DNA of 64,000 bases from Lacinutrix algicola (GCF_001418085.1 NZ_LIQH01000020.1:106976-170975); one strand, 5' to 3'; numbered from the stretch's first letter, positions 8,014 through 17,091 are shown. A program made the numbers and translations. Notes: a model not told the origin generated them from the sequence alone.

Positions 8014-9224
8014 AGTTTTTTGTTATTAAATGTTTTGTTTATTCCAGCGGTTTCAACACTAAAACTATACGTGTCGTTTTGATAAACAGCAGGCTTTAAA
8101 TTAAAAGTAACGTAGCCATTAAAAGAGGTCTTAATAATGGTGTCAATAAGCGTGTTGTCTTTGTAAATTAAAAGTTTGACGTGCAAGCCATCCGGAATCA
8201 TTTGCTCCATAAAACTTTGTAAAGGACCAACTAAGATTTTACGATTTTTATTAGCAAAAGCAACGTCAAAATCTTCAATAACACTTTGATAACTTAGTAT
8301 AATTGTATCACTTTCTGCCATACCATCAACATAGGCTTTAATGCTCCAGTTGTCTTTAAAATCAGGATGAATAATTTTAGAGTGTGCAACACCTTCAATG
8401 GTGGTACCAGTAGTTTTTAGAATATTTCCGTGGTCGTTGGTTATAAAAAAGGTAACAAATGTACCATCACTAACCACATTGTCTTGCTTATCTTTAATTA
8501 CAGAGGTATTAAAAGTGGTTACTTGATTTCCGTCTGCGTAGTTGTGTGGTCTTTTTGCCGAAATTTTAAAATCTGTAGGAATTGCTGCCCATACATTAAT
8601 GGTGAATTCTTTAGAATTAATTCCCAAACTTTCTGAAGAGACTAACATGCGTCCGCTTTCTCGTTTAGAATTAATGTTTCTCCAGGAAATTAAATTATTA
8701 GTAAATATATCGTCGTTTTCTTCGGAAGCTAAAAACTGAAACCTCGCATTCACTTTTGTATTTGTTGGTACAGGATTATCTAAAGAATCTGTAGGTATAA
8801 CAACCAACATGGTGTAATCGGTTCCTCCGGCTTCAATACTTGGAGGACCAATATAGGTTTCCATAGTTGCGACTTCTGCTTTTGGATTAATATTAAATTG
8901 ACCGGTAGCAGATTTGTTTTTGTCTAATAATGCCCAGTTTACAACACCAATTTTTTTGGTTATGTTTTCCGGAATTATATATTGAAGTGTACCATCTTCG
9001 GCTATAGCCGAAACTAAAGTAGAGCCATAACTATTAGAACAATACAATAATGGTTTTTGATCGTCTGAAACTGTAAACTTTAAAACAATAGGTTTACCAA
9101 CATTATAATCTGTTTGCGTTGTGACTAATTTACTAGGATTAGTAGCGTCATTATGTTGCACAATAGCAAACGATGATAATAAAATCAAACCTAAAACAAA
9201 TATGTATGTACGTTTAAGTTGCAT
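8007..9224 (-). CDS. Exported protein with repeated Ig-like (invasin/bacterial Ig) modules
   Basis: A 405-residue protein with a hydrophobic N-terminus (FVLGLILLSSFAIV), so exported or anchored. The rest is beta-rich with at least two Ig-like stretches. One is about residues 110-200 (IEAGGTDYTMLVVIPTDSLD, then PVPTNTKVNARF). The other is about residues 205-310 and contains VIKDKQDNVVSDGTFVTFFI, the invasin-type wording in which a qualified resource is defined and then varied. It overlaps the glycosidase gene downstream by 7 bp and touches the large membrane-protein gene upstream (TAATG). I do not recognise a specific function. A structural or polysaccharide-binding partner of the glycosidase is a reasonable guess. 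Confidence 0.65.
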   Translation of the reverse strand: MQLKRTYIFVLGLILLSSFAIVQHNDATNPSKLVTTQTDYNVGKPIVLKFTVSDDQKPLLYCSNSYGSTLVSAIAEDGTLQYIIPENITKKIGVVNWALLDKNKSATGQFNINPKAEVATMETYIGPPSIEAGGTDYTMLVVIPTDSLDNPVPTNTKVNARFQFLASEENDDIFTNNLISWRNINSKRESGRMLVSSESLGINSKEFTINVWAAIPTDFKISAKRPHNYADGNQVTTFNTSVIKDKQDNVVSDGTFVTFFITNDHGNILKTTGTTIEGVAHSKIIHPDFKDNWSIKAYVDGMAESDTIILSYQSVIEDFDVAFANKNRKILVGPLQSFMEQMIPDGLHVKLLIYKDNTLIDTIIKTSFNGYVTFNLKPAVYQNDTYSFSVETAGINKTFNNKKLW

Positions 9225-12200
9225 TAATTTGGGCTTCCTATGTATGTGTTAATTTCTATTTTTATATAACTAAAATCAGGATGGTCAATTTTTTGCAATT
9301 GGGCGTCGCTATGGTTTTCAATTCTGTTAGGGACAACTTTACCCGCAATAGCATCGTTTGGCAAACCATTTACAAAAATGTTTTTCATGTCTGTATTTAC
9401 TATTTTTACTTGACCATCTTGTAATATATGATATTCAAAATCTTGCTTACGTTGTTGCCTTACACCTTCTTTTACAAATAGATGATCTACCCAAACCATG
9501 TCTTTATTTTCGTCATAGTAAGTTACTAAAAGTTGAGGTATTGTAATCTCTTGGATGCCACTATTAAATAAGTTTCCGTTTATAATACTGTCTTTAATGC
9601 TAATGGCACTTAACACCACGTTTTTGTATAAGTCAGAGCCCGATACATTTCCTGCAACTTGCAAGTTGAATTTGGTTGGTTGTTCTTCAAATTCGATAGG
9701 TGTAAATTCATCTGGATTAAATGTGTCCGGAATAGAATCTTGAGTTCTGGACCAAGCAATACCTTCAAAATTAATACGAAAACTACTAGATTCTTTAGGC
9801 ATTAATTTATGCTTGACGTGGTACTTTGCATTGTACGTTGCTAATTGCTTGTTGTCGTCATTATACAGCGTACCTTTTAAAATAACATCTGCTGGGACAT
9901 TGTCTACATTTTGGACTTCTCCAATAATAGCATAACTACCATCATACTGTACTAATTTAGCAGCAACGACTTCTAAAACAGGCTGCTTTAAAATATCTTC
10001 ATGATGGGTTGCTTCTGTTGTAATACGCCTACGACCTTGATTAAAATACTTGGTTGCGTTATCAGAATAAAGTTGATCTGGTGGTAAATCGTTATTTAAA
10101 TCGTCTGGTTGTAAATACCATTTACCTTTGCGTCTTGAAAGGGATTTATAGTCTATTTTTTCAATTTTTTCTAAAGGCGTAATCCACTGGCTAGTCACTT
10201 TTGCAGAGACAGTACTATCGTTGCGTTTTGTAATTTCGGTTTCAATAGCATCCATTTTAGCATAGCTACTTAGTAGACCATCGGTTACCGATATCTCTAG
10301 CATGTATTGCGCTATTGGCAACTGGTTTTCGGGATCTATTAAGCTATGTGCTTTTTCAAATTCTTTAAAGTCTAAAGCATCATAATAGGCAATAATGGCA
10401 TTTTCTGGACTGCGTTGCGAATCGTTTTTTAGGTAGAATAAATAGATGCCATAAAACACAGCTACAGCAAGAATTAATGACCAAAGATGCGTGATGCGTA
10501 ATACGTTTCTATTAAACTTATTATAAGTAGTCGGAAATTTTAAAAATTCAGTAATTGGTTTTACGCGTGTTTTTAAAGCATTAACCCATAACATTTGAAT
10601 ATTTAATACAAACGCAACTAAAACCGTCATAAACGGTATGACTCCCCACATTATTTTGACCCATTTAGCAACATCCTCTTTAGGTAAAATAGCAGCTACA
10701 GGAGGGATGTTAAGTCGCTCCCAAACCATAATTCCGTTCTCTAATTGTCGTAAGCGTTGCCAGCCACAAAAGTATAGGATGGGATCATAAAACTTATCGT
10801 TAGAAAATATGTACTTAAGATTATATTTTTCTGGTGTTGTTAAAAATTGCTGTAAAGATCCAATTCCTGCAACTCCTTTAAATTTTGAGTTTTCTAAACG
10901 CTCGATTGGTCGTGTGGTTAATTCTGGTAATCGTCTTGCAGAATGGTAGTTTCCGTCCACTGTCATAGCATTAGTTTGTGCACTTAACCAAGCCATTTGA
11001 TCTCCAAAACCTAGCGTTAAAAAGCGCCATTTATCGTGATCATCTTGATTTAAGAAATTAACAATAGGTAACATCTTAATTTTTTGTGGTTGTGACGGTC
11101 TAAAGTAATTTAAACTCATGGTAAATACAATCATAAATACCATAAGTCCGGCTAATATTCCGCCAATAATACGATGGTAAACAGCACCAAATTTAGACTG
11201 AATAAGCTCTTTTAAATCACCTTCAACAAAACGATACACAAATTCGCCCATTAAAGGAATAGATAATATGGAGGCCCAAAGCGTAAATCTATCTAAGGTT
11301 AAAATATTAAATGCGGTTTCGCCTAACATTTTTAAAGGCACAGGAGTGGTTCCTCCGGTCCCTAAAATAGTGCAAATGGTTATTGATAATCCAAAAAACA
11401 GATAGCGTTTGCTGTAATATCTATAAAAAATATAGGGTAATAATATTAGTAAAATTCCCCACGGAATTAAAAAGAACACCAATCCTGAGGATGTGATTTC
11501 TAAGAAATTATCACGAGAACCATGCGGAATGGGAACCTGAGTAATCGGGTTGGCTTTGGAGTTTAGCCAATATGGAAAAATACATCCAACGATTAAGACT
11601 AATGATAGCATTCCGAAGCTTACAATACGTTTAAAAAGTTTAAAAAAGCTATTCAAAAATATTTTGAAAGTCACTTCTTTCATGGTATTGACTTGCTCAC
11701 GCGAAACATCCATAATTACCATTCCTATTAAAGGAAAGATAAAAAATATCATCCCGAAAATAGGCGTAACATGATGCGAGGTTACCGTTACAGCTATTAA
11801 AGATAAGGAGGTTGCTAAATACCATTTCTTACCAGTTTTTAGCCATAAATAAATTTCAGGTAGTGCATGCATTAATACTGACACACCAACTATACTGGGT
11901 AACTGTCCAAAAATGTGCAGTGTTTCTACAAACGAGGAACTAAAAACAGCTAATACACAAGCATAACCTGCGACTGTTTTATTAGCCGTTATCATTAAAG
12001 AAAAACGATATGTACCAGTAACAAATAGTACAATTGCAATTAAGGCAACACTAAACATTCCAAATTTTAAGCCACCAATCATGGACAGTAGTCCAATGGT
12101 TTGATGTACTAAAGGAGGGTAACTTTGTACGGTAAAACCGGTGTACCACTCGTAGTTCCAAGGTTCAAACCAACTATTTGCATAATGATCTGCAAAAAAT

Positions 12201-12313
12201 AGGTGTATTAATGCGTCATAAGTAGTTTCCAAAGTAAAAAATATGGCACTACCATGAAACGCCAATGCTAAAAGAATGGCGGTGATTAAGAATTTGTTTG
12301 AGGTTTCCTTCAT
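9224..12313 (-). CDS. Large polytopic membrane protein (GT-C/PTPS-related type) with periplasmic C-terminal domains
   Basis: A 1029-residue protein, first gene of a three-gene minus-strand operon. Residues 1-570 hold many membrane helices. Early motifs are TYDALIHLFFADHYANSWFE (Asp33) and SYPPLVH (65-70), which match polytopic GT-C-like proteins annotated as 6-pyruvoyl-tetrahydropterin synthase-related membrane proteins. After a further membrane helix near 620, the C-terminal part is soluble. It has an NTF2-like stretch (AIIAYYDALDFKEFEKAHSL) and then an FxLYD-like module (YAIIGEVQNVDNVPADVILK). Members of this type are thought to transfer or polymerise lipid-linked sugars, but no activity is proven by what I see. 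It could be the polymerase of the locus. Confidence 0.65.
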   Translation of the reverse strand: MKETSNKFLITAILLALAFHGSAIFFTLETTYDALIHLFFADHYANSWFEPWNYEWYTGFTVQSYPPLVHQTIGLLSMIGGLKFGMFSVALIAIVLFVTGTYRFSLMITANKTVAGYACVLAVFSSSFVETLHIFGQLPSIVGVSVLMHALPEIYLWLKTGKKWYLATSLSLIAVTVTSHHVTPIFGMIFFIFPLIGMVIMDVSREQVNTMKEVTFKIFLNSFFKLFKRIVSFGMLSLVLIVGCIFPYWLNSKANPITQVPIPHGSRDNFLEITSSGLVFFLIPWGILLILLPYIFYRYYSKRYLFFGLSITICTILGTGGTTPVPLKMLGETAFNILTLDRFTLWASILSIPLMGEFVYRFVEGDLKELIQSKFGAVYHRIIGGILAGLMVFMIVFTMSLNYFRPSQPQKIKMLPIVNFLNQDDHDKWRFLTLGFGDQMAWLSAQTNAMTVDGNYHSARRLPELTTRPIERLENSKFKGVAGIGSLQQFLTTPEKYNLKYIFSNDKFYDPILYFCGWQRLRQLENGIMVWERLNIPPVAAILPKEDVAKWVKIMWGVIPFMTVLVAFVLNIQMLWVNALKTRVKPITEFLKFPTTYNKFNRNVLRITHLWSLILAVAVFYGIYLFYLKNDSQRSPENAIIAYYDALDFKEFEKAHSLIDPENQLPIAQYMLEISVTDGLLSSYAKMDAIETEITKRNDSTVSAKVTSQWITPLEKIEKIDYKSLSRRKGKWYLQPDDLNNDLPPDQLYSDNATKYFNQGRRRITTEATHHEDILKQPVLEVVAAKLVQYDGSYAIIGEVQNVDNVPADVILKGTLYNDDNKQLATYNAKYHVKHKLMPKESSSFRINFEGIAWSRTQDSIPDTFNPDEFTPIEFEEQPTKFNLQVAGNVSGSDLYKNVVLSAISIKDSIINGNLFNSGIQEITIPQLLVTYYDENKDMVWVDHLFVKEGVRQQRKQDFEYHILQDGQVKIVNTDMKNIFVNGLPNDAIAGKVVPNRIENHSDAQLQKIDHPDFSYIKIEINTYIGSPN

Positions 12314-12393
12314 ATAAAGCCTAAGCAGTAATAATACGGTAAAGATAAATAAATATAATAGGGGTTTGATTTTTAATTATCTACAGCAATCTA

Positions 12394-12463
12394 CCATTCG
12401 TCGACACATAGCTATAGGTTAAACTAAATTACAAATTTAGGGCTGTCTTCTCTTGTACATTTG
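12394..12463 (+). promoter_or_regulatory. LytTR/AlgR-like box plus promoter of the REC-GT2 unit
   Basis: CCATTCGTC is at 12394-12402 and a perfect -7 element TACATTTG at 12456-12463. Box start to -7 start is 62 bp, identical to the promoters at 3207 and 4991. No good second half-site is visible at +21. The spacer also holds ACAAATTTAG. Confidence 0.6.
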
Positions 12464-12493
12464 TACCATCAACAACACGTAAACACACTTATT

Positions 12494-13678
12494 ATGAAAG
12501 TTTTAGCAATAGATGACCAACAATTAGTATTACTGCCTTTACAAAAAAGATTAATCGAATTAGGTTACGAAGTAAAAATAGAGACAGACGCCAATAAAGG
12601 TTTAGAGTTATTTGAGTCTTTTAATCCAGATCTTGTTATTGTTGACATTAACATGCCAGGTGTTTCTGGTTTGGAAGTTGTAAAATATGTAAGAATTACA
12701 AAAAACTCTCAAACTCCAATCATGGTTTTATCGGGAGATACTAAAGACGAAACAATTACTGAAGGTTTTGATTTAGGTATTAATGATTATATGAAAAAAC
12801 CATTAAGCTTAAACGAAATTAGTGCACGTGTAAAACGATTAATTGGTGCTCCAGAAGGACCAAACACAGTGATTAAAAGTGATGTAATGATACAAGAACG
12901 TTGTGTTGGTGTTGTTATCCCTTGTTATAACGAAGAAGAGCGTTTATTAAGTGAGGAATTTATTACTTATATAGATAAAAACTCAGGATACCATTTATGT
13001 TTTGTGAACGATGGAAGTAAAGATAAAACATTAGAAGTTTTAAAAGAATTACAAAAAGGAAGAGAAGATTTTATAACGGTTTATGATTGTGAAAAAAACG
13101 GAGGAAAAGCAGAAGCTGTACGTTTAGGAATGTTACACATGGCTAAAAAAGAAGATTTAGATTACATCGGCTTTTTAGATGCAGATTTATCTACGGACTT
13201 AGCAGATTTTGATGATTTGGTAAAGACTATCGAAACTTCAGACTTTAAAATTGTAAGTGGTTCTCGCATCTCTAGAATGGGAGCAAATATTACTAAAGAA
13301 TCTGCTAGAAAAGTAATTAGTTTAACTATTAATTTTATTATCAGAAAGATTTTAAAAATGGACTTTAAAGACACACAATGTGGTGCTAAAATCTTTCATA
13401 AAGATGTAATTGATATCGCTTTTGGTAAAAAGTTTGTAACACAATGGATTTTTGATGTAGAAATTTTTAAAAGAATGAGTATCCACTTTGGATTAAAAGA
13501 AGCAAAAGCAATGCTTTGTGAGCAACCATTAAAAAGATGGATTCATGCAGATGGTTCTAAACTATCAATGAAGGACTCAGTAAAAATTGTTGGACAATTA
13601 GGTCAAATTGCTTGGGTTTATAGAAACAAAAAGCAAAATGTAAAAAAAGCTATTTCAACTGAATTAAAAGTAGTTTAA
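12494..13678 (+). CDS. Response-regulator receiver domain fused to a family 2 glycosyltransferase
   Basis: A 394-residue protein from ATG 12494. The in-frame TTG at 12461 lies within the -7 element and is rejected. Residues 1-118 are a complete receiver domain: acidic pair D7-D8, phospho-acceptor D51 in LVIVDINMPG, S80, and K102 in MKKP. From about 138 a GT2 domain follows: VVIPCYNEEERL, CFVNDGSKDKT, GGKAEAVRLGM, a metal-binding DAD in GFLDADLSTD, and SGSRIS. This is the dolichol-phosphate-mannose-synthase-like branch. The output domain of a response regulator is thus the sugar transferase itself, so phosphorylation may gate glycan synthesis directly. No histidine kinase lies in the window. 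It is followed by a degenerate GT2 and manA on the same strand. Confidence 0.88.
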   Translation: MKVLAIDDQQLVLLPLQKRLIELGYEVKIETDANKGLELFESFNPDLVIVDINMPGVSGLEVVKYVRITKNSQTPIMVLSGDTKDETITEGFDLGINDYMKKPLSLNEISARVKRLIGAPEGPNTVIKSDVMIQERCVGVVIPCYNEEERLLSEEFITYIDKNSGYHLCFVNDGSKDKTLEVLKELQKGREDFITVYDCEKNGGKAEAVRLGMLHMAKKEDLDYIGFLDADLSTDLADFDDLVKTIETSDFKIVSGSRISRMGANITKESARKVISLTINFIIRKILKMDFKDTQCGAKIFHKDVIDIAFGKKFVTQWIFDVEIFKRMSIHFGLKEAKAMLCEQPLKRWIHADGSKLSMKDSVKIVGQLGQIAWVYRNKKQNVKKAISTELKVV

Positions 13679-13704
13679 TCACCAACTTTCTAAATCCCTA
13701 AATC

Positions 13705-14202
13705 ATGAAAACAGGTATCATAATAATTTTTCATAATAACGAAAAACACATAGACACAACCATTTTTATAAAACAACTTAGTCAAGCTAAAGATATTCAA
13801 TTTTGTTTAGTGAATAATGCAAGTAAGGACAATACAATTTTAGCATTGCAAGAAATAAAAGAGGCTAGATTACAAAATGTATCTGTAGTGGATATAAGAA
13901 AATTTAAGTCAGACGTTTCAGCAGTAAGAGCAGGTGCAAGATTTATGTTTAGTCAGTTTAACTTAAAGCATTTAGGTTATATTTCTGTCAATTTACTAAA
14001 TATTAAATACAAAGGATTAAATAGTTTAATAAAAGCAATAAGTGAAAACCATGAGGTTATTGTCGATTATAATGCTGAAGCTCTAAAAAGGCGTGATATA
14101 AAGCTTACTCTATTTCAAAGTCTATTTTCTGTAATAGAGTATTTGAAAAAAACAAAGGTAAATAATCAATTTATTGACCGTCAATGTTTAACTCAATTCT
14201 AA
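13705..14202 (+). CDS. Degenerate GT2-like protein (putative pseudoenzyme)
   Basis: A 165-residue protein, about half the length of a GT2 enzyme. It starts like one (GIIIIFHNNEKHID) and keeps the second block as CLVNNASKDNT, where active enzymes have ND-GS-xD. The block that should hold the metal-binding DxD reads HLGYISVNLLNIKYKG, so no aspartates are left there. No acceptor-binding half follows; the sequence ends at RQCLTQF. It lies 26 bp after the REC-GT2 gene and 21 bp before manA, so it is co-expressed with both. I infer a catalytically dead paralogue that may bind the active GT2 or its substrate. It could also be a decaying gene, but the frame is intact. Confidence 0.6.
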   Translation: MKTGIIIIFHNNEKHIDTTIFIKQLSQAKDIQFCLVNNASKDNTILALQEIKEARLQNVSVVDIRKFKSDVSAVRAGARFMFSQFNLKHLGYISVNLLNIKYKGLNSLIKAISENHEVIVDYNAEALKRRDIKLTLFQSLFSVIEYLKKTKVNNQFIDRQCLTQF

Positions 14203-14223
14203 ATCAATTCTAAATCAATTATT

Positions 14224-15225
14224 ATGAAAGTATATCCAATAAAATTCAGTCCAATATTAAAAGAGAAAATTTGGGGAGGTAATAAATTAGGAAACCTTTT
14301 AGGGAAAGATACCGATAAAGATAATGTTGGTGAAAGCTGGGAAATATCTGACGTAAACGGAAATATTTCAGAAGTAAGTAATGGTGTTTATAAAGGTGCG
14401 AGTTTAAAAACGTTAATATCAGATCATGAAGCAGAACTTTTAGGAGTAGATAATTTCGCTAATTTTGGTTACAACTTTCCATTACTAATTAAATTTTTAG
14501 ATGCAAAAACAGACTTATCTGTACAAGTGCATCCAGATAATAAAATGGCTAAAAAGCATCATAATAGTTTTGGTAAAACCGAAATGTGGTACATTATGGA
14601 TAGTGATGATAATGCAGATATTGTATTAGGACTTAAAGATAAAAGCGTAAATCCAGAAGTTTTAAACCATATTAATGCTAGTAATGTAGATGCTGTTTTT
14701 AACAGAGAGCAAGTTAAAAAAGGCGATAGTTTTTTTATTCCAGCTGGAAAAATACACGCTATTGGAGCAGGTGTTTTAGCTGCCGAAATACAACAGACTT
14801 CAGATATTACATACCGTGTTTACGATTGGGATAGAACAGACGATTCTGGACATAAAAGAGAGTTACACACGCAATTAGCAGAAAAAGCAACAAGGCAATT
14901 CGACTCAAACGGAAAAGCAAATTATACTTTACAACCAAATACTAAAACAAACTTGGTTAACTGTGAGTATTTTACAACTAATATATTGAACATTACAAAG
15001 CGTCAAGTTAAGGAGTATTCTAATTTAGACTCATTTGTAGTTTTTATGTGCGTAGAAGGAGAAGCGGAAGTTACTGCAGGTTTACATACAGAGACTGTAA
15101 AAATGGGAGAAACTATATTAATTCCAGCAAATACAAAAGAAGTAACATTTAATTCAAATAATGCTAAATTACTAGAGGTTTATGTAAAGAGTACTTTGTC
15201 TGAAAGTATACAACACGCATCTTAG
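14224..15225 (+). CDS. manA: Mannose-6-phosphate isomerase, class I
   Basis: A 333-residue protein with the type I phosphomannose isomerase layout. The N-terminus is YPIKFSPILKEKIWGGNKLG. The zinc-binding segment includes DLSVQVHPDN and KTEMWYIM, and the active-site stretch IPAGKIHAIGAGVLAAEIQQ carries the last metal ligands. It interconverts fructose-6-phosphate and mannose-6-phosphate in the cytoplasm and feeds GDP-mannose synthesis. It is the last gene of the REC-GT2 unit, which suggests a mannose-containing product for the glycan locus. Length is normal for the short Firmicutes/Bacteroidota form. Confidence 0.92.
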   Translation: MKVYPIKFSPILKEKIWGGNKLGNLLGKDTDKDNVGESWEISDVNGNISEVSNGVYKGASLKTLISDHEAELLGVDNFANFGYNFPLLIKFLDAKTDLSVQVHPDNKMAKKHHNSFGKTEMWYIMDSDDNADIVLGLKDKSVNPEVLNHINASNVDAVFNREQVKKGDSFFIPAGKIHAIGAGVLAAEIQQTSDITYRVYDWDRTDDSGHKRELHTQLAEKATRQFDSNGKANYTLQPNTKTNLVNCEYFTTNILNITKRQVKEYSNLDSFVVFMCVEGEAEVTAGLHTETVKMGETILIPANTKEVTFNSNNAKLLEVYVKSTLSESIQHAS

Positions 15226-15258
15226 TCCTCTTTTTATGGCATAACACAAAGCAATTGT

Positions 15259-15266
15259 TATATTTG
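15259..15266 (+). promoter_or_regulatory. -7 promoter element (TATATTTG) of the PhnA-like gene
   Basis: A perfect TAnnTTTG element 23 bp upstream of the ATG at 15290. It shows that this gene has its own promoter after manA. Confidence 0.6.
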
Positions 15267-15289
15267 TAAATATCAAAAATAATATACCA

Positions 15290-15868
15290 ATGAGCGTACT
15301 TCAAATGTTACAAGATAGAAGCAATACAACTTGCGAGTTATGTACTTCTAATAAAGATACAAGACAATATAATATTCCACCATCATTAACAGAAACTGTA
15401 GATACTTGCGTTTTGCTATGTGCAAATTGCGAGGATCAAATAGAAAAAAAGACAGAGATGGATGTTAACCATTGGAGGTGTTTAAACGATAGTATGTGGA
15501 GCGAGCACGTTGCAGTGCAAATTATGGCTTGGAGAATGTTACAACGTTTAAGAGGTGAAGGCTGGCCTAAAGATTTGTTGGACATGATGTATCTTGATGA
15601 TGATGCTTTAGCAATTGCAAGACTAACAGACGAGCATAAAGATGAAGCAGATAAAATTATCCATAGAGATGTTAATGGAGTAATTTTAGATAATGGAGAT
15701 TCTGTTGTTTTAATTAAAGATTTAAAAGTAAAAGGTTCTAGTATGGTTGCAAAACAAGGAACTGCTGTTAGAAACATTCGTTTAGATAGAGACAATGCTA
15801 CTTTTATTGAAGGTAAAGTAGGTCCAACTCAAATTGTAATTATAACAGAATACGTTAAAAAATTATAG
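15290..15868 (+). CDS. PhnA/YjdM-family protein
   Basis: A 192-residue protein. The N-terminus LQDRSNTTCELCTS, then IPPS and VLLCANCEDQI, gives two CxxC pairs forming the zinc-ribbon-like PhnA_Zn region. The C-terminus DLKVKGSSMVAKQGTAVRNIRL matches the conserved PhnA SH3-like domain. Despite the name, E. coli PhnA (YjdM) is not required for phosphonate use and its role is unclear. A middle segment of about 70 residues makes it longer than E. coli YjdM. It is monocistronic, with its own TATATTTG promoter and a strong terminator. Confidence 0.85.
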   Translation: MSVLQMLQDRSNTTCELCTSNKDTRQYNIPPSLTETVDTCVLLCANCEDQIEKKTEMDVNHWRCLNDSMWSEHVAVQIMAWRMLQRLRGEGWPKDLLDMMYLDDDALAIARLTDEHKDEADKIIHRDVNGVILDNGDSVVLIKDLKVKGSSMVAKQGTAVRNIRLDRDNATFIEGKVGPTQIVIITEYVKKL

Positions 15869-15886
15869 ATCGTTTTAAATTATAAT

Positions 15887-15920
15887 AAAAAAGGCTTACC
15901 AATTTGGTAAGCCTTTTTTT
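15887..15920. terminator. Bidirectional intrinsic terminator
   Basis: AAGGCTTACC pairs perfectly with GGTAAGCCTT, flanked by an A-run and a T-run, between the convergent PhnA-like and DUF4407 genes. Confidence 0.9.
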
Positions 15921-15921
15921 A

Positions 15922-17022
15922 TTACAGTAACTTCTTTTGTCCGTTATAAAAAGCATCAGCTTGTAATTGCATTAATTCCCGTGCTTTTTTACGTTTGTAT
16001 TCATACAATTCATCTTCTTCAGCAATGTCTGTGTAAACACGATCGTTAATTATAAAATCTGTTTTTAGTGCTAGTTTGCGTTCTGCTACTTTTTGGTCTA
16101 CTAAAGTTTTAATAGCTGTTTCTTGATCTTCTAATTTAAAATCATATTCACCTTTTGGTGATAGTAGTTTTGCGAAAATAGGAGAAGTTTCAATAGCTAA
16201 AAATAGTAGGAAGATAAAGAAAGAAGGTATCCAAGGTAAAGTGTTTAAAGCATTAACTCTAGCCATTAAACCATCGAAACCATCAATTATTGGTTGCGAT
16301 GTGGTTACTTGTGTATCGTAATCTGTTTTTAGGTTGGTAATTGCAATTTCTGTAGCTGTAATCTTTTCAGCATTTGTAGTTTTTAGTTGTTGTAATTCTG
16401 CTAAAGCAGTATCGTGTTTATCACGTTTTTCTTTATAAACAGGTCCTTTACCTAAACGGTTTGTTCCGGCAGTACCTTCGGCTTCATTAATATAAACAGC
16501 GTAAAGTGCATTAACTTCGGTTTCTTTTGTGACTATTTCATTTTTTAAAGTCGAAATTTCCTGTTCTAAAACTTTAGTTTTTGGATTAAACTGAAGTGCA
16601 ATTTGGTCTTGGTTAGCAAGCGTAAGTTCGTTTTTTTGCTCTAGTAATACTTGGTTAATTTCTTTTTCAAAAATCTTTAATTCTAAAGGTTTAGAAATAA
16701 CAATAGCAATAATTAATGCTAATACTAGTCTTGGTAATGCTTGAATAATTTGATCTATAATACTGCCTCTTTTTTTTATAGTTGAAACAATAAAACGGTC
16801 TAAATTAAAAATAAGTAAAGCCCATACAAAGCCAAAGCCAATGGCTGCAAAGAGATTATCGAAAACAGTAAAAAGCGCATAGCTAGAAGCTATAAAAGCC
16901 ATAACAGCGGTAAAAAATACAGTAGCGCCAATGCCTGCGTATTTGTTTTGTTCGCCGTTAGAACTGCTTTTAAGAATGTCTGTATCTGCACCAGAGCAGG
17001 TAATAAAAAAGTGTTTAAGCAT
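15922..17022 (-). CDS. DUF4407 membrane protein
   Basis: A 366-residue protein beginning MLKHFFITCSGADTDIL, the typical opening of DUF4407 proteins. Two membrane helices follow (residues about 30-80), including the signature FNLDRFIVSTIKK, and a third helix near 90-110. A long helical, coiled-coil-prone periplasmic section runs from about 120 to 240 and includes a NRLGKGPVYKEKRDKHD turn. A last membrane helix (FFIFLLFLAIETSPIF) leads to a charged cytoplasmic tail. The family function is unknown. It is predicted in the inner membrane, is separated from the M56 gene by a terminator, and is probably transcribed alone. Confidence 0.85.
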   Translation of the reverse strand: MLKHFFITCSGADTDILKSSSNGEQNKYAGIGATVFFTAVMAFIASSYALFTVFDNLFAAIGFGFVWALLIFNLDRFIVSTIKKRGSIIDQIIQALPRLVLALIIAIVISKPLELKIFEKEINQVLLEQKNELTLANQDQIALQFNPKTKVLEQEISTLKNEIVTKETEVNALYAVYINEAEGTAGTNRLGKGPVYKEKRDKHDTALAELQQLKTTNAEKITATEIAITNLKTDYDTQVTTSQPIIDGFDGLMARVNALNTLPWIPSFFIFLLFLAIETSPIFAKLLSPKGEYDFKLEDQETAIKTLVDQKVAERKLALKTDFIINDRVYTDIAEEDELYEYKRKKARELMQLQADAFYNGQKKLL

Positions 17023-17091
17023 GATGATTGATTTTGATTGATGATTAGACTATTAGAACGCTAAAACATGCTTTTTGTTACACTATTTAAC

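Noticed and set aside
9358..11774. Short plus-strand open frames inside the 1029-residue gene
   Set aside because: They are antisense shadows without promoter, start context or motifs.
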